NCBI GenBank assembly: GCA_947652115.1
Contig: OX393564.1
Location: 21,305,976-21,369,975 of the forward strand
Origin: Blastomussa wellsi
Lineage: Eukaryota > Cnidaria > Anthozoa > Scleractinia > Plerogyridae
Reading direction: 5' to 3'
Length of the DNA stretch: 64,000 nt
This document shows, piece by piece, positions 1-10,418 of this stretch (position 1 is its first letter; each line of letters starts with the position of its first letter). The notes under the pieces are model-generated. The model was not told the DNA's origin. It worked only from the letters and a program-made list of their open reading frames with translations, and ran no database searches. Position numbers and translations under genes: made by a program.

Positions 1-395
1 AAAGGACAAATTCCCTAGAGAGCACCACATGATCTGAAATGGCCAATTTACATACCAAGCTAAAGAGGTCTATTCAAAAAACATCTATGTTTAAGCGACT
101 CAAATCGCCTATGTAATGCAGAGAGAGACCAATAAGATATTGAGAGGTGAGGATCAATAATTATAATACATTAGATTTTAGGTTTTCATGACCACATTTA
201 TATAAATAAGACAACCTTTAAATCAGCAAAGACAACACTAATGAAATGAACGAAAAGAATTCGAAGGAGAAGGAGAGATCAAGATTGAATATTCAAGAAG
301 GGTTGTAATTATTATAACAATTATGCAAGATAAAGTTTGGCTAGGACAACAGGGTCAAGTGGTTTTCATTAGACGCTCGGTAAAAGATGGCTCGG

Positions 396-566
396 GGGAG
401 TGTCCAGGTGTATAAATGGGTGTCGGCGAATTTGCTGCTGAGGTATAACCCTGCGTTGGACTAGCATTCCATCCAGGGGGGAGTAGAAATACTCTCAGTC
501 GCTTAATGATAAGGAAACCTGGATAGGCTCCGGCGGTATTGGCCACTAGGCTCGACGCATACTTTG
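396..566 (+). repeat. SINE-1 copy, 3' half only
   Basis: It matches the 3' half of the full SINE at 58262-58556: the stretch around GTGTATAAATGGGT, the CCATCCAGGGGGGAGTAGAAA segment, and the terminal part ending near GGCCACTAGGC. The tRNA-like head with A and B boxes is missing, so this is a 5'-truncated insertion. Confidence 0.75.
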
Positions 567-1119
567 CCTTTGCCTTAGCCCCCAAAATGAGAAAATTCTC
601 AAATAGTGCCCGAGTCTCGAGTATTGTTTGCGATTTGGAGCCTCAAAGTCAGTATCCATACACGTCTTCCTCCAATCTCGTTCCCAGAGTCAACGGGCTC
701 CTCGGTGAGCGGTTGGTCTTCCTCTGGCAGTCTGGTCTGCGGCGTTGTCAAGCGCGCATTTCAACGAGCGCCAAATATGGAATATGTGTCAACATAACTG
801 GCAGTCAAGAACAAGAGTTCTTGAATTTCTATTTGAACAGGCATCTTTCTTGGTGACTGATAAAACAACAGTCCTATATCTAATCCCTATAAATTTGTAG
901 TATTAAATTAATACGTGCTATCTCTTAAGAACTTTGGAAACTATTGTTCGAGTCGTTGAAGTATAATCGATTTTCTGTAAACGCGTACGCTGTCCAGTAG
1001 CATGTAAGTAAATAGTCTAAATACTTGTGCTAAATATCTATCTATTAACTGCTAGAAGGCGACTCTCAATCGGCAGATTTTCAACTGAGAAATCCAGAAG
1101 GCTATCACAATTGTGTCCT

Positions 1120-1243
1120 ATTCAAGTCTCTTGGATTCGCTGCGACGAAGGGCTAACGCTCGAAACGTCAGCACTTGAATCTCTTTACGGTGGCCAATTG
1201 ACATTATCAACCCAGTTGATAAAACCAAATTATATTGTTATAC

Positions 1244-1283
<40 letters not shown>
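1120..1283 (+). mobile_element. Penelope-like element terminal fragment, copy 1
   Basis: It carries the core CGACGAAGGGCTAACGCTC followed by GAAACGTCAGC, then the palindrome TTATCAACCCAGTTGATAA (here with one change) and a tail near CACCGACGCAGCACCACAG. The same order recurs at 56440-56556 and, inverted, at 63838-64000. Motifs of the form GACGAAGG...GAAACGTC are typical of the pseudo-LTRs of Penelope-like retroelements, where hammerhead ribozyme relics have been described. No RT coding sequence is attached here. Confidence 0.55.
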
Positions 1284-1288
<5 letters not shown>

Positions 1289-1559
1289 CTCTTTTTTTTA
1301 GTTTAGTTAGGCTCCGACCCCATGTCAATATAAAGAAAAGCGAACAATGGGAGACAGAAAATATTAAAAACAGAATGTTTCCTCGCAAAGTTTGCCTTAA
1401 GCGAAAAGTGGAACTAAAATCCAAGCCTTGTGGGACATTCGTGATATATTTGTGTGCTTAGGCATGTTAGGTATCAATGGCTGTTTTCGTCTGTTTTAGA
1501 AACAAATATAAAACATCTTGCACGCTTTTCCTCGAAAATTCGAAAAGGATTTGTCTCGT

Positions 1560-2350
1560 CATAGTTCACAAAGGGTAGGTTATCTGAGGATAGTCTTGCG
1601 AAAACTCGGCAGTGAAAACTCGATGGACTAAACTTGAATTAACTGGCACGTGTATGGCATAGAAAGGCGCGGAGTTCAGGATAACTCGACCAAATCAACC
1701 TGAATACCGTGCAAGCAATGTTTGCGTAGTGCGCAGGAAGTGTTTCGAAATTTAACGCGGTTGTTTTCGCCCGAAAACCCATCCTCTAAGACCCATGGAC
1801 AGTTAATTTTGGGGCGAGGGAAAGTGGAAACTGCGGGGAAAATAGCAGATAGAAAACATCCAAGATCATGTACAGGTCAAATTTGACGAGAGAGAGTCTT
1901 GCAAAAAATCGCCAGTAAAAACTCGATGGAATAAACTTGAATCAACTAGCATGTCCTTGGCATAGAAACCGACAGCCGGTAACTTCGTACAAACAACATT
2001 GTGCTCGTAATATTTGAGGACAATCGCGCGAAAATATATTTTATACACCACAGAAATAATTGAGGATCACCGAATTTGTTTCGGGAGATAACGCGCGTCG
2101 GAAAATGCCATGATTTGAACATTTGGCCCTCGTTACGCAGCGTCGGTCTGTAGTTAATAATATTTAGATGGATCACTGTTGGCAAATTGTCTTGGCAAAC
2201 ATTTTAATTTGGTGTCATTTGAAAAACGTCGGAAAGCTAAGATAAGAGTCCAATTAATTGGCGCGTGGGAACAGACAAATTTGAAAATTCTACACCGCTC
2301 TGGCTTATAATGTTTACTCGGCTGAAGAGGCGAGTTCAGAAAGGTGTCAC
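1560..2350. repeat. Degenerate tandem repeat, period about 304 bp
   Basis: The segment 1597-1663 realigns with 1901-1967: both run ...AACTCGATGGA(C/A)TAAACTTGAAT(T/C)AACT..., followed by GGCATAGAAA. A third, more decayed unit is visible near 2206-2270, with a GTCCAATTAATTGGCGCGTGG block in the same place. Spacing between units is about 304 bp. There is no coding potential; it looks like an old satellite-like array. Confidence 0.5.
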
Positions 2351-3811
2351 CGAACATCCAAGGTCATTAAAATCCAAGCAGCCATTAGCACTATTTAGTT
2401 ACCTTCAATCTTCTTGGTAATTGTGCCCAGCTCGATGCATTGCGTGGCGCGCAGACAGGATGCGCACAAACAATCCGCGAAAAGAGAAACGATGGCACCG
2501 CCCTTTAAGAAAAAACGATTTTTTTGTGTTTGAATACTGGGAATTGGAATTCAAAACGTGTCGGAAACTTTTCGTGGTTATGTACATCCTTACGCGCGTC
2601 CTTTCCACACACGGGGAGCCTGTGTAAAAACCCAGGTTAGTGTACTAAAGCCAGGATATATCGTGGAAGGCTGAAAAATATGTATCAAGCTTACAAAACC
2701 TCCAAAATATTGCTGTAGCACAAAAAGTACCTGTCATTTTACACTTATCCAGGTTGTCTTTTTTTTAAGAAATTTCTCATAGAGAACGTTGAAAAAACCA
2801 TTTCCGATCCTCTAGATTTCAAAATTTTCTGGGGGAGGACCAGACCCCCCTACAAACTCACGCCTCTGGTTATCGTTTTCAAGCCCCCCCCCCCCCCCCC
2901 CTCCACTTTCAAATACGCTCCGCCGTCCCTGAATATGGGCATGTTCTAGCATGTATAAGCGTATTAAATCGATGGCGAAACAATTTGAAAACGGTGTTAT
3001 GTGAACAGAAAAAACGAAGACGGCGTTTTCAAATTTATCCGGCTTAGTGTGGACGTAGTCTATATTTGTTTTACAGTAAGAAAGTTATTGCTCAATTCAA
3101 ACCAAGAGAAAAAGTGATGGATTTGCCAAAAAATGATTCGATTTGCTTTTCTGGCGAGCTGCTAACAATTAATATATAAATTTAGGCCAAGCCAAAAAGC
3201 GTAGCTCCACGTTTGTTGCTAGTTTGTGATGATTTGTGAAAATAATTTCGCAAAAAGAAATGAAAATAAGAATAGGAAAAAATATAATAAAATGAAAAAG
3301 ATAAAGAAATCGAAACTAAACATGTCCTTCACCTTAAAACAAACATTGGCCTCGGAAGTATCCTGAATTAAGAGGGTGCGAGTTTTGATCCCTGACCCTC
3401 CTGGATAATTTTTTTCTCTGAGGAAACGAAAACAGCATCTTTTTCTATTTATTTTTTTTTTCAGCAAGAATATGCCTTGTTTTAACATCTCTCAATTGAC
3501 ATAACATGAATTTCCAATATCAAAGATGTAAATGCGAAGCTAAAATCGACCTATTTTGGAGCATGGCCGCCGTGGGCGACGTCGTTGTCGGTCGTACGCG
3601 CCCGCGAACCATTCCGCTAGCCATTTTGACTATGAAAAAATAAATTGACTACACGGGTCTCTTTGAGTATGAGCTAGTATGGTGCTCCACTTCGCGGACC
3701 TTCAGGCCGCCAGAGCTCCGATATAACATAGCTATCTGGCGTGCTCCATTTATAATTTTACCATAACTGCAGAAATTCTCGCGCGCTCATTGGCTAATGT
3801 TCGCGGTCGAA

Positions 3812-3931
3812 TTAACAAATAGACGTGAGCTTGTGGCGGCCTCGTGAGCTGCCCAAAAATTTGACAATGTGATGAAGAAATTCGTGGTCGATTAGAGGAC
3901 GTACCGCAACAAGCTCACGTCTATTTGTTAA
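3812..3931. mobile_element. Short inverted-repeat element bounded by TTAA
   Basis: A ~23-bp terminal inverted repeat begins TTAACAAATAGACGTGAGC at 3812 and is mirrored at the right end, finishing ...CTATTTGTTAA at 3931. Both ends sit on TTAA, the target duplicated by piggyBac-type transposons, so a piggyBac-derived MITE is the likeliest reading. The interior is only about 75 bp and non-coding. Confidence 0.5.
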
Positions 3932-5446
3932 CTCGATGATGCACGTCAAATGTTTTAATTGCGCGCGGACACTGACCACTCTTGAAATATGCACAGTAAG
4001 GATGTACAATGCAAAACTAGAGAACTTCCTTAAAAATCTACGTGGGTAATCCTGCACCATAAGTGTTACGGAATGGGAAAGCTTTTTGCACGAAAGCCAT
4101 GTCAGTGCACTGTGGTGGGAACTTGTCCCCGCAAAGGCACAGATGAGAAAACTGACGTCTTAGACTGAGGTGCAGCAGAAGTTCATAATTCTAGAACAGG
4201 ATAATAAGCATCCGAGTGTGCGGAATACAATTAAAGTGGAAACGAAAAACGCGCAAGCTTTTTCACGAGCTGCAACAAATCTATTTGTTTGAGTTCCGCG
4301 TTATTAGAATAATTCGTATAATAATTTTCTGATCTCTCTGGACTGTTTTCATTTTATTTTAAGCTACACGTAGTTTGGACTTGACAGAACTAAAGATATC
4401 TGCTGGTATGAAGGGGTATTAATTCTACTGAAAAGACCCAAAACAAAAGCTTCATACAAGCCTTGCTGCAAACAGTGAAATTCTGCGACCGGTCGCTTTG
4501 TTACCCTTTAACTGGTACCTGTTACAAATTTGTCAATGAAATGCATCGTTAAACTCGTTCAAATCTTCGTATCTTTAATTCCTCAATTGCAAGTCTGAAA
4601 TCCTGATGGCTAAATTAGTTTAATATGCCACCATTTCAGAGGATTTAAGTTGCTATATAGCGGCTTTTGGACTGAGTCGAGACTGAGCAAATCTGCGTTG
4701 ATAACCAATTTGGATTTCAGAAATTTGTAGCTCATTCAACACATGAATTGCTTTTGGTCAGGTGCTTATTGGTAAATTTCAGCAAGTGAAACCTTTGAAT
4801 GACAATGCTACTTTCAAGTTCCCGTTTCTTTGGATTCAGTAGTGCAAAACATACTATATATACTCTACATAAGCCCTTTGCTGTGATCTGAGGTGAAATC
4901 CAAGACCGGGTAGGAACAAGATCATCTAAGGCGATTGCACAGTGACCACACAGTGAGAACCGCCACAGAAAAAAAAAGCATTCAAGTTACACGGTGTTCT
5001 CAGTCATGGAGAGTTGTTTATTGTAGACAGATACAAAACATTGTTTATCTGCCTCTCATTTACTGGAGTCAAACACGTCAAAGTTATTTGTCTTTTTTTT
5101 TGCTACAGCGATTTGTAAGTCTATACACACACGCAATTTTGCTATTATTTTTGGGACTAAGACCTTGTTTTTATTGCGTGTATCCTCATTCAGTTTTGAA
5201 AGGATTTTATTTGGGGAGTTAGCTATTGACGGCTTTTGCAATTAATTTCTTTAGTTTTGCACCATCATACAGTCCAGAGCAACTGGCAGAATGACGGAGA
5301 ATGATCTCATGGCGAGGGAATGCTTGTTGATCGCTTGACTGCGTACCACCAACCTCACTTTAACAGCGCACCGAGGGAGGAATCGGAAAGTGGGTGATCA
5401 CATTCATAACAACGCACAGCGGCTGTGAAGAACTGTTATAGTCAAC

Positions 5447-6769
5447 ATGATGTTCTGGCTACGTCCAACGTCTAAACGGAGATCACTTTTATTGGGATGC
5501 TTTGTGATGATTGTTATAAGGACCATGTTGTTTGTGGTACATTTTTACAAGGGAGAGACGACGCGAACTAGAAAACCTGCCTGTCTGCGGGCAGGTGGAG
5601 CAGAACCACCGGCTCAAACTTCGACTTCGAATAACAACTTTATGTGGAACGAGAAGGACTTTCCTAAACCTCAACGCAATCGATTGATACTTTATTGGTC
5701 CGGTGTTAGAGGACACAAGGTGCCGGTCCAAAAAACTGCGGTGAATCACACGCATTTCTGGCCGTTTTTCTATGCAGGTAAGCCCGGGGAATGTCCCGTC
5801 CCGTGCGAGCTCTCCAGCGATCAATCGCGCGCGGCGGAAGCCAGCGCGTTTGTTGTTCATGCCAGACCACCGGACATTTCAAATCTCCCTCCGATTGAAA
5901 ACTTGGCGCCATGGATTCTCCAGACTAACGAAAATCCCGTGTACACGCCGACGTTGTATGACCCGCGCATTATGTCACAGTTCAACCTGCTGATTAGCTA
6001 TCGTCTGGACTCTGATTTTCCAGCGCCCATCTATCCTATGCCTTCGTTAGATCCTCCCCTGCCCTTCCACAAGCGACTGGGCAGTGTGCTAGCCATTTTT
6101 TCCAAGTGTGAACCCGTCAGAACGGAATACATGCGACAACTCATGAAATACATGCAAGTGGACTCGTACGGCGCGTGCCTGAAGAACAAAGAGGGCCTGA
6201 TAGGCTTGTATGGGAAAATTAACAATCGCTACGTCTTCAAAGATCACAAGCTTTCTCTATCGCGGTATTACAAGTTCTCTTTGGTTTTTATGAACCAGGA
6301 TTGCGATTATTTTATCGACGACAGGCTCTATCATGCCCTTACTACTGGCTCGGTACCAGTTTTTTTGGGTACCGACAAAGTAGACGAATTTTTACCAGGA
6401 AACCTCAGGAACTCCATCATCAAAGTTAGCGATTTTAAAAGCCCAAAAGAATTAGCGGGTTATTTGGAATATCTAAGTAATAACGAAACTGCTTACAATA
6501 AATACTTAGAGTGGAAATGGAAAGGTATAGGTGACATTTCAAACACAACAATTGGTCGTTGGTGGAAACCTCGGTACCCACTTTTCTGCCAGGTATGCAT
6601 GGCGCTGGCAAAGGGGAAACTACATCGCGGGCTTAAGCTGGACTTTTGCCCTCCGCGCAAGTATGAGGATTGGGGCCTAGAGGATCCGAACACGAGTTTC
6701 TCGGATTATTATAGCATGATTATTTACGGTGGTTTTGTATTGTTTGTAGTTGTTATTCTAGTGTCATAA
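5447..6769 (+). CDS. GT10 alpha-(1,3)-fucosyltransferase-like protein, single exon
   Basis: 440-aa protein of the glycosyltransferase family 10 type, which moves fucose from GDP-fucose to glycans in the Golgi. A short basic cytoplasmic tail is followed by a signal-anchor at residues 13-33 (type II topology) and a proline-rich stem. GT10 landmarks are FNLLISYRLDSDFPAP (179-194), the SKC...DSYGAC block (219-244), and YKFSLVFMNQDCDYFIDDRL...GSVPVFLG (275-308), then SPKELAGYLEYLSNN and YNKYLEWKWKG. Two oddities stand out. The family motif usually reads FENxxCxDYxTEKL, whereas here the Glu is Met and TEK is DDR. The protein also ends in a hydrophobic segment (421-440), not usual for GT10. The open frame has no introns, suggesting retroposition or a naturally intronless paralogue. 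Closest subgroup cannot be fixed; it looks nearer FUT10/11 than the Lewis enzymes. The family call is firm; activity is uncertain because of the changed donor motif. Confidence 0.88.
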   Translation: MMFWLRPTSKRRSLLLGCFVMIVIRTMLFVVHFYKGETTRTRKPACLRAGGAEPPAQTSTSNNNFMWNEKDFPKPQRNRLILYWSGVRGHKVPVQKTAVNHTHFWPFFYAGKPGECPVPCELSSDQSRAAEASAFVVHARPPDISNLPPIENLAPWILQTNENPVYTPTLYDPRIMSQFNLLISYRLDSDFPAPIYPMPSLDPPLPFHKRLGSVLAIFSKCEPVRTEYMRQLMKYMQVDSYGACLKNKEGLIGLYGKINNRYVFKDHKLSLSRYYKFSLVFMNQDCDYFIDDRLYHALTTGSVPVFLGTDKVDEFLPGNLRNSIIKVSDFKSPKELAGYLEYLSNNETAYNKYLEWKWKGIGDISNTTIGRWWKPRYPLFCQVCMALAKGKLHRGLKLDFCPPRKYEDWGLEDPNTSFSDYYSMIIYGGFVLFVVVILVS

Positions 6770-6814
6770 AGTAAAAGAAAATGCCTAAGTAGACTACGAG
6801 TAAAGTAATTTTTC

Positions 6815-7165
6815 TTTAAAGCCTGGTTTTCAAAAGGGATGGAGTCGGAGTCGTAAGAGCGCTTACGACCAATCAAAAAGCCGGGAGTCGTAAGCGGAGT
6901 CAAAAGCACGACGGATTCGAAGTCGGAAAAATCAGAACGTTTTTCCGTATCCACTTATGACTCCGTCGCTTACGATCTAGTGAAAACTAGATTGTCGGAG
7001 TCGCAAGCAGAAGCGGAAGAATAAACCAATTACATATATGTTATTGCTAATTTCAGGCTTTCCTAGTACTTCCTTTTTGTTTCGACTCCGACAATCAGGT
7101 TTTCACTTGATCGTAAGCGACGGAGTCATAAGCGGAATCGGAACTCTGCTTACGTACGACTCCGT
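6815..7165. repeat. Inverted-repeat element with CGACGGAGTC motifs
   Basis: Repeated and inverted copies of GACTCCGTCGCTTACGA and its complement (for example near 6962-6978, 7110-7130 and 7155-7167) with GTTTTCA(C/A) borders give a strongly self-complementary segment. It is non-coding and resembles a MITE, but clean ends and a target duplication are not evident. Confidence 0.45.
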
Positions 7166-8159
7166 CGATTTGATAATTTACTAGGTTTCTGGCTTAACTC
7201 GTTGTAGCTTGATAATATTTTCCGTCTGAAGTTTAGGCCAGTATTAGTGATCATCAGTGTCATATTAGTACCTAACCCGATCGCTGAGCCCGCGGTTTTT
7301 GCCAGCATAGTGTCTTCAGCCTTCTGCAGCACGGAATCATGGTAGCTGTATTCGACAAGCTAAATCCCGTGACTTGGTAAGACTGGAGAAACCTGCTACG
7401 ATTCTCTTCAGACGGGTATTAGAGTGATTTGCAATTCACGGTACGGAAAAAGATGACGACTGGCACATTTGCGCACGAAAACCCTAAAAATGCTTATAAA
7501 ACGCAAAGAAAAGCTCTAAAACCTTCAAACTGTTTTTATACAGGGCTGTGTTAGGTTTGCAAGGTTTATGGTAAAATGCACAGCCGCCAAATTTTCCCTC
7601 TTGGACAATACATTATACATGACTGGTTTAAAAAACTGGCGCCTCCAACTCAAACAACTTGAATAGATGAAAAACCGAAAGGCGAGTCTTCCATCGCCTC
7701 ATTGGTTTATTGTGTTTTTTTTTTGTTTATAGTGATTGACCATTGTAATCGTAGTTTCATAGTTAGTTTTTGTAATTGCTGGTCGTAATTTATTTAGTTT
7801 TCGTTTTACGACACTCAGTGAAAACCGCTCAAAAAAATTCATGTGAACGAATTGCTGTATGCATCCGAATGTGTAGATGAACACAGTTTAGTTTCAAGGT
7901 ACCCATCTGTAAATATTTAACTTAGGATAGTTAACATTAGCATTTTCTTTTTAAAGGTTTCTTTATATAATAAAAAGCCATCACTGAAATAAGAGACTCA
8001 TTACTAAGCATGTCACCTCTCCCAGGCTGTGATCGACAGAGAACATTGATTTTTCTGTTGCGCTTTTCCTATCAAATCGTCGATTTTTCTAGCTAAAATC
8101 GTCACGCTGAGTGGTATCGCAACCCGTCGAAACTGCATCTTGGAGTCCATCAGATTTAC

Positions 8160-8492
8160 AGGTCAGTCAGTCTGTCAGTCCGTCAGTCCGTCAGTCCGTT
8201 AGTCCGTCAGTCAGTCAGTCAGTCAATCCGTCAGTCCGTCCGTCCGTCAGTCAGTCAGTCAATCCGTCAGTCCGTCAGTTTGTCCGTCAGTCAGTCAGTC
8301 AATCCGTCAGTCCGTCAGTCAATCCTTCAGTCCGTCAGTCCGTCCGTCAGTCAGTCAGTCAATCCGTCAGTCCGTCAGTCAATCCTTCAGTCCGTCAGTC
8401 AGTCCGTCAGTCAGTCAATCAGTCAGTCAATCAGTCAGTCAATCCGTCAGTCAGTCAGTCAATCCGTCAGTCCGTCAGTCAGTCAGTCAGTT
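8160..8492. repeat. GTCA/GTCC minisatellite
   Basis: About 330 bp built almost entirely from 4-bp steps GTCA, GTCC and ATCC, with a visible higher-order unit of roughly 20-40 bp (CAGTCAATCCGTCAGTCCGT recurring). Because the total is a near multiple of four it stays open in several frames and gives artificial Ser/Val/Gln-rich reading frames; I do not regard it as coding. Confidence 0.85.
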
Positions 8493-8898
8493 AACTAGCC
8501 CTTAAGTTAAGTCACGTGTGTTCAGTAACAGTCAGTGAGTCCGCTGATACTCAATTAACTATTAAATATTATACTGGTTCACCACTAAATTTTCTCCGAT
8601 TCTGATTGGTCTAAATTGATCACGTGACGCGATAGTGTTCATCCGCGGAGGGCACTATCAGTGCATAGTGCAGTCCGAAGAAAATATCCGGATGGATAGT
8701 GCCCGTCCGTGAAATTTGTTTGGTTAACAAGCAGTTTTTCGGTAAAAAATCAAACGCTATTTGGTTGATCCGTATTTCGAGGGTTTCTTACCTGATTTTC
8801 GTGTATTCGTACGTTTCGGCTTGCAGCAAAAAACTCAAGATGCTAGTTTGTGAAGTGCGCGCGGAAGAAAATTTAGTGGAGAACAATAAAGACAATAG

Positions 8899-9062
8899 AG
8901 TGTTTGTCTCGGAACTATCGGTCTGATAGTTGCCCCTTGGAAATTTGATGTTCTTAAAACTAGCATATTTACCCTCGAAGCTTCTCGGGCAAATATTTGT
9001 TTTAAGAACGTCAAATTTCCGCGGGGCAACTATCAGCCGATAGTTCCTCGACAGAAACACTC
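8899..9062. repeat. Long palindromic MITE-like element
   Basis: Two ~70-bp arms face each other: GAGTGTTT...CGGAACTATCGG...GATAGTTGCCCC...GGAAATTTGATGTTCTTAAAAC on the left is mirrored on the right, ending ...CCGATAGTTCC...AAACACTC. A fragment of the same family is present in an SRRM1 intron (60578-60625). Confidence 0.6.
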
Positions 9063-9216
9063 AATTGTTTAAATATTCAATCAGTCAATTAATTAATGAA
9101 TCGAGCGACCAATCAGTGTCTTACTGAGTCAAATATCAGTAAAGGAAATTCATGACAAGTGGGCTCCTATCTGGACTTCCTCACTTTCTTCTGCCACAGC
9201 CATGGGAAGCTTTAAA

Positions 9217-10172
9217 GAGGCCTTCCAACGGGGTTAGCCGTGTCGCGATGTCGCGTGCTTTTGGAGACCGATGTCGCCTAAGCTAATTTCCGTTTCGTAA
9301 ACGGTCGGTGCCATTTTTTAACGGTCTATGCCATAATTGGTAACCAAGCTTTTCGGAATGGACGATGCTATATCCGCTCTAGTTTAGGCCTGGACTAGGT
9401 CGAAACTGGTGATAGACTAATACACACTTACCAAATGCTTAATTGTTCAATTTCACACTGGTGTGCTTGCGGTTAGCTTTATTTGTTGGGTGGGGCAATA
9501 CTATAAGTAAAATATATATACTAAGAAAGTCTTGTTTTATAACGAAATTTTGTGGGGTTTTGGCGGATTGGCCTGGTAGTGTAGTGGTAGTGTAGTGGTG
9601 AAATAGGGATGTTGACTTGTCAGAGGTTCAGGGTTCGATTCTTGTCATTGACTAACAATTTTTCTTTTTTTGTGGGTAAAAAAATTCGATGATAGCCCAA
9701 AAAAAATTCTAAGTGTCGAAAAAATGGCATGGACCGTTTACGAAACGGAAACGTGCGTCGCCTAACCTGCAGCTGCAAATGTCGCTGTCGTTTTTTGAAG
9801 TGTACGTAACTGTACCCGTCATTTTTTTTTGCGAGAAACTGTTTCGCCGCAGGGCTGTAACCGGACTTTCATGGTGCTCAGTTGGCAAAAATTTGTGAGC
9901 GGCGAAGGCTGAACGCTTCTACTGGGCTTTGGGGTAGGCTCCCGTGGGAAAATTTTGAAAATCTAAACCCTCAAAAATTCAATTTCCTGTATCTGAGTCA
10001 CTTTTATTGGTAAAATGCACAACTTCCCAATGTCACCGTCGTTTTCCACTGTTTATTATGTCGCTGTCGCATTTTAGCAGCGTAATCATGTCACTTGTGG
10101 CTTTTTGAAAATCCCCACGTCGCCAGTTTTCAGGGCCGTGTCGCATGTCGCTTTTACCCCTTGGAAGGCCTC
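9217..10172. mobile_element. Large TIR element, copy 1
   Basis: It is bounded by GAGGCCTTCCAA (9217-9228) and its exact complement TTGGAAGGCCTC (10161-10172). Its right ~200 bp (ATGTCGCTGTCGCATTTTAG and neighbours) and a central block match, in inverse orientation, the element at 38656-40060, which shows it is a dispersed family. It is non-coding here. A tRNA-like segment with A- and B-box-like sequences (TTCAGGGTTCGATTCTTG) lies near 9566-9650. Confidence 0.6.
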
Positions 10173-10222
10173 TTGCTGCCACTATGAAAATGATTACAAC
10201 TCTTCCCGAATACATAATGACA

Positions 10223-10418
10223 CATGGGCGAAGCCAGGAATTTTCAAAGAGAGCGGGGGGGGGGGGGGGGGGGGTGGCGTGGGTCACACCCATTGCACTC
10301 ACCAGTTTCTCACGTCGACATCCACACTGTTTTACTTGTTTACTTCAAACATGTCTCACAAGGGGGAGGGGGGGGGGGGTCACTGGCATCCCAGGACCCC
10401 CCCTTGGCTACGCCCTTG
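10223..10418. mobile_element. Small TIR element with 5-bp target duplication TGACA
   Basis: The ends are CATGGGCGAAGCCAGG (from 10223) and CCTTGGCTACGCCCTTG (to 10418), imperfect complements. The bases TGACA occur immediately outside both ends (10218-10222 and 10419-10423). The interior has long G runs (about 10256-10274 and 10366-10379). It is non-autonomous with no coding. Confidence 0.7.

Larger units (their letters stand above)
1..5446. other. Intergenic region upstream of GT10 gene, repeat-bearing
   Basis: I see no conserved protein here. The longest reading frames have no recognisable domain and overlap repeats. It holds a SINE 3' half (396-566), a Penelope-type terminal fragment (1120-1283), a degenerate ~304-bp tandem repeat (about 1560-2350), a poly-C run (about 2885-2902) and a short TTAA-bounded inverted-repeat element (3812-3931). 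From about 4000 to 5446 I recognise nothing beyond ordinary AT-rich DNA; the promoter and 5' UTR of the fucosyltransferase gene probably lie at its right end. Confidence 0.6.

Noticed and set aside
1027..1275. 82-codon frame ending ...DEGLTLETSALESL
   Set aside because: The peptide recurs at 56391-56573 because both are the same Penelope terminal repeat; it is not a conserved protein.
5489..5860. 123-codon minus-strand frame
   Set aside because: Antisense to the fucosyltransferase coding region; no recognisable domain.
8111..8494. Ser/Val/Gln-rich repetitive protein or CRISPR-like array
   Set aside because: It is a 4-bp-based minisatellite; no spacer-repeat organisation and no conserved start or domain.
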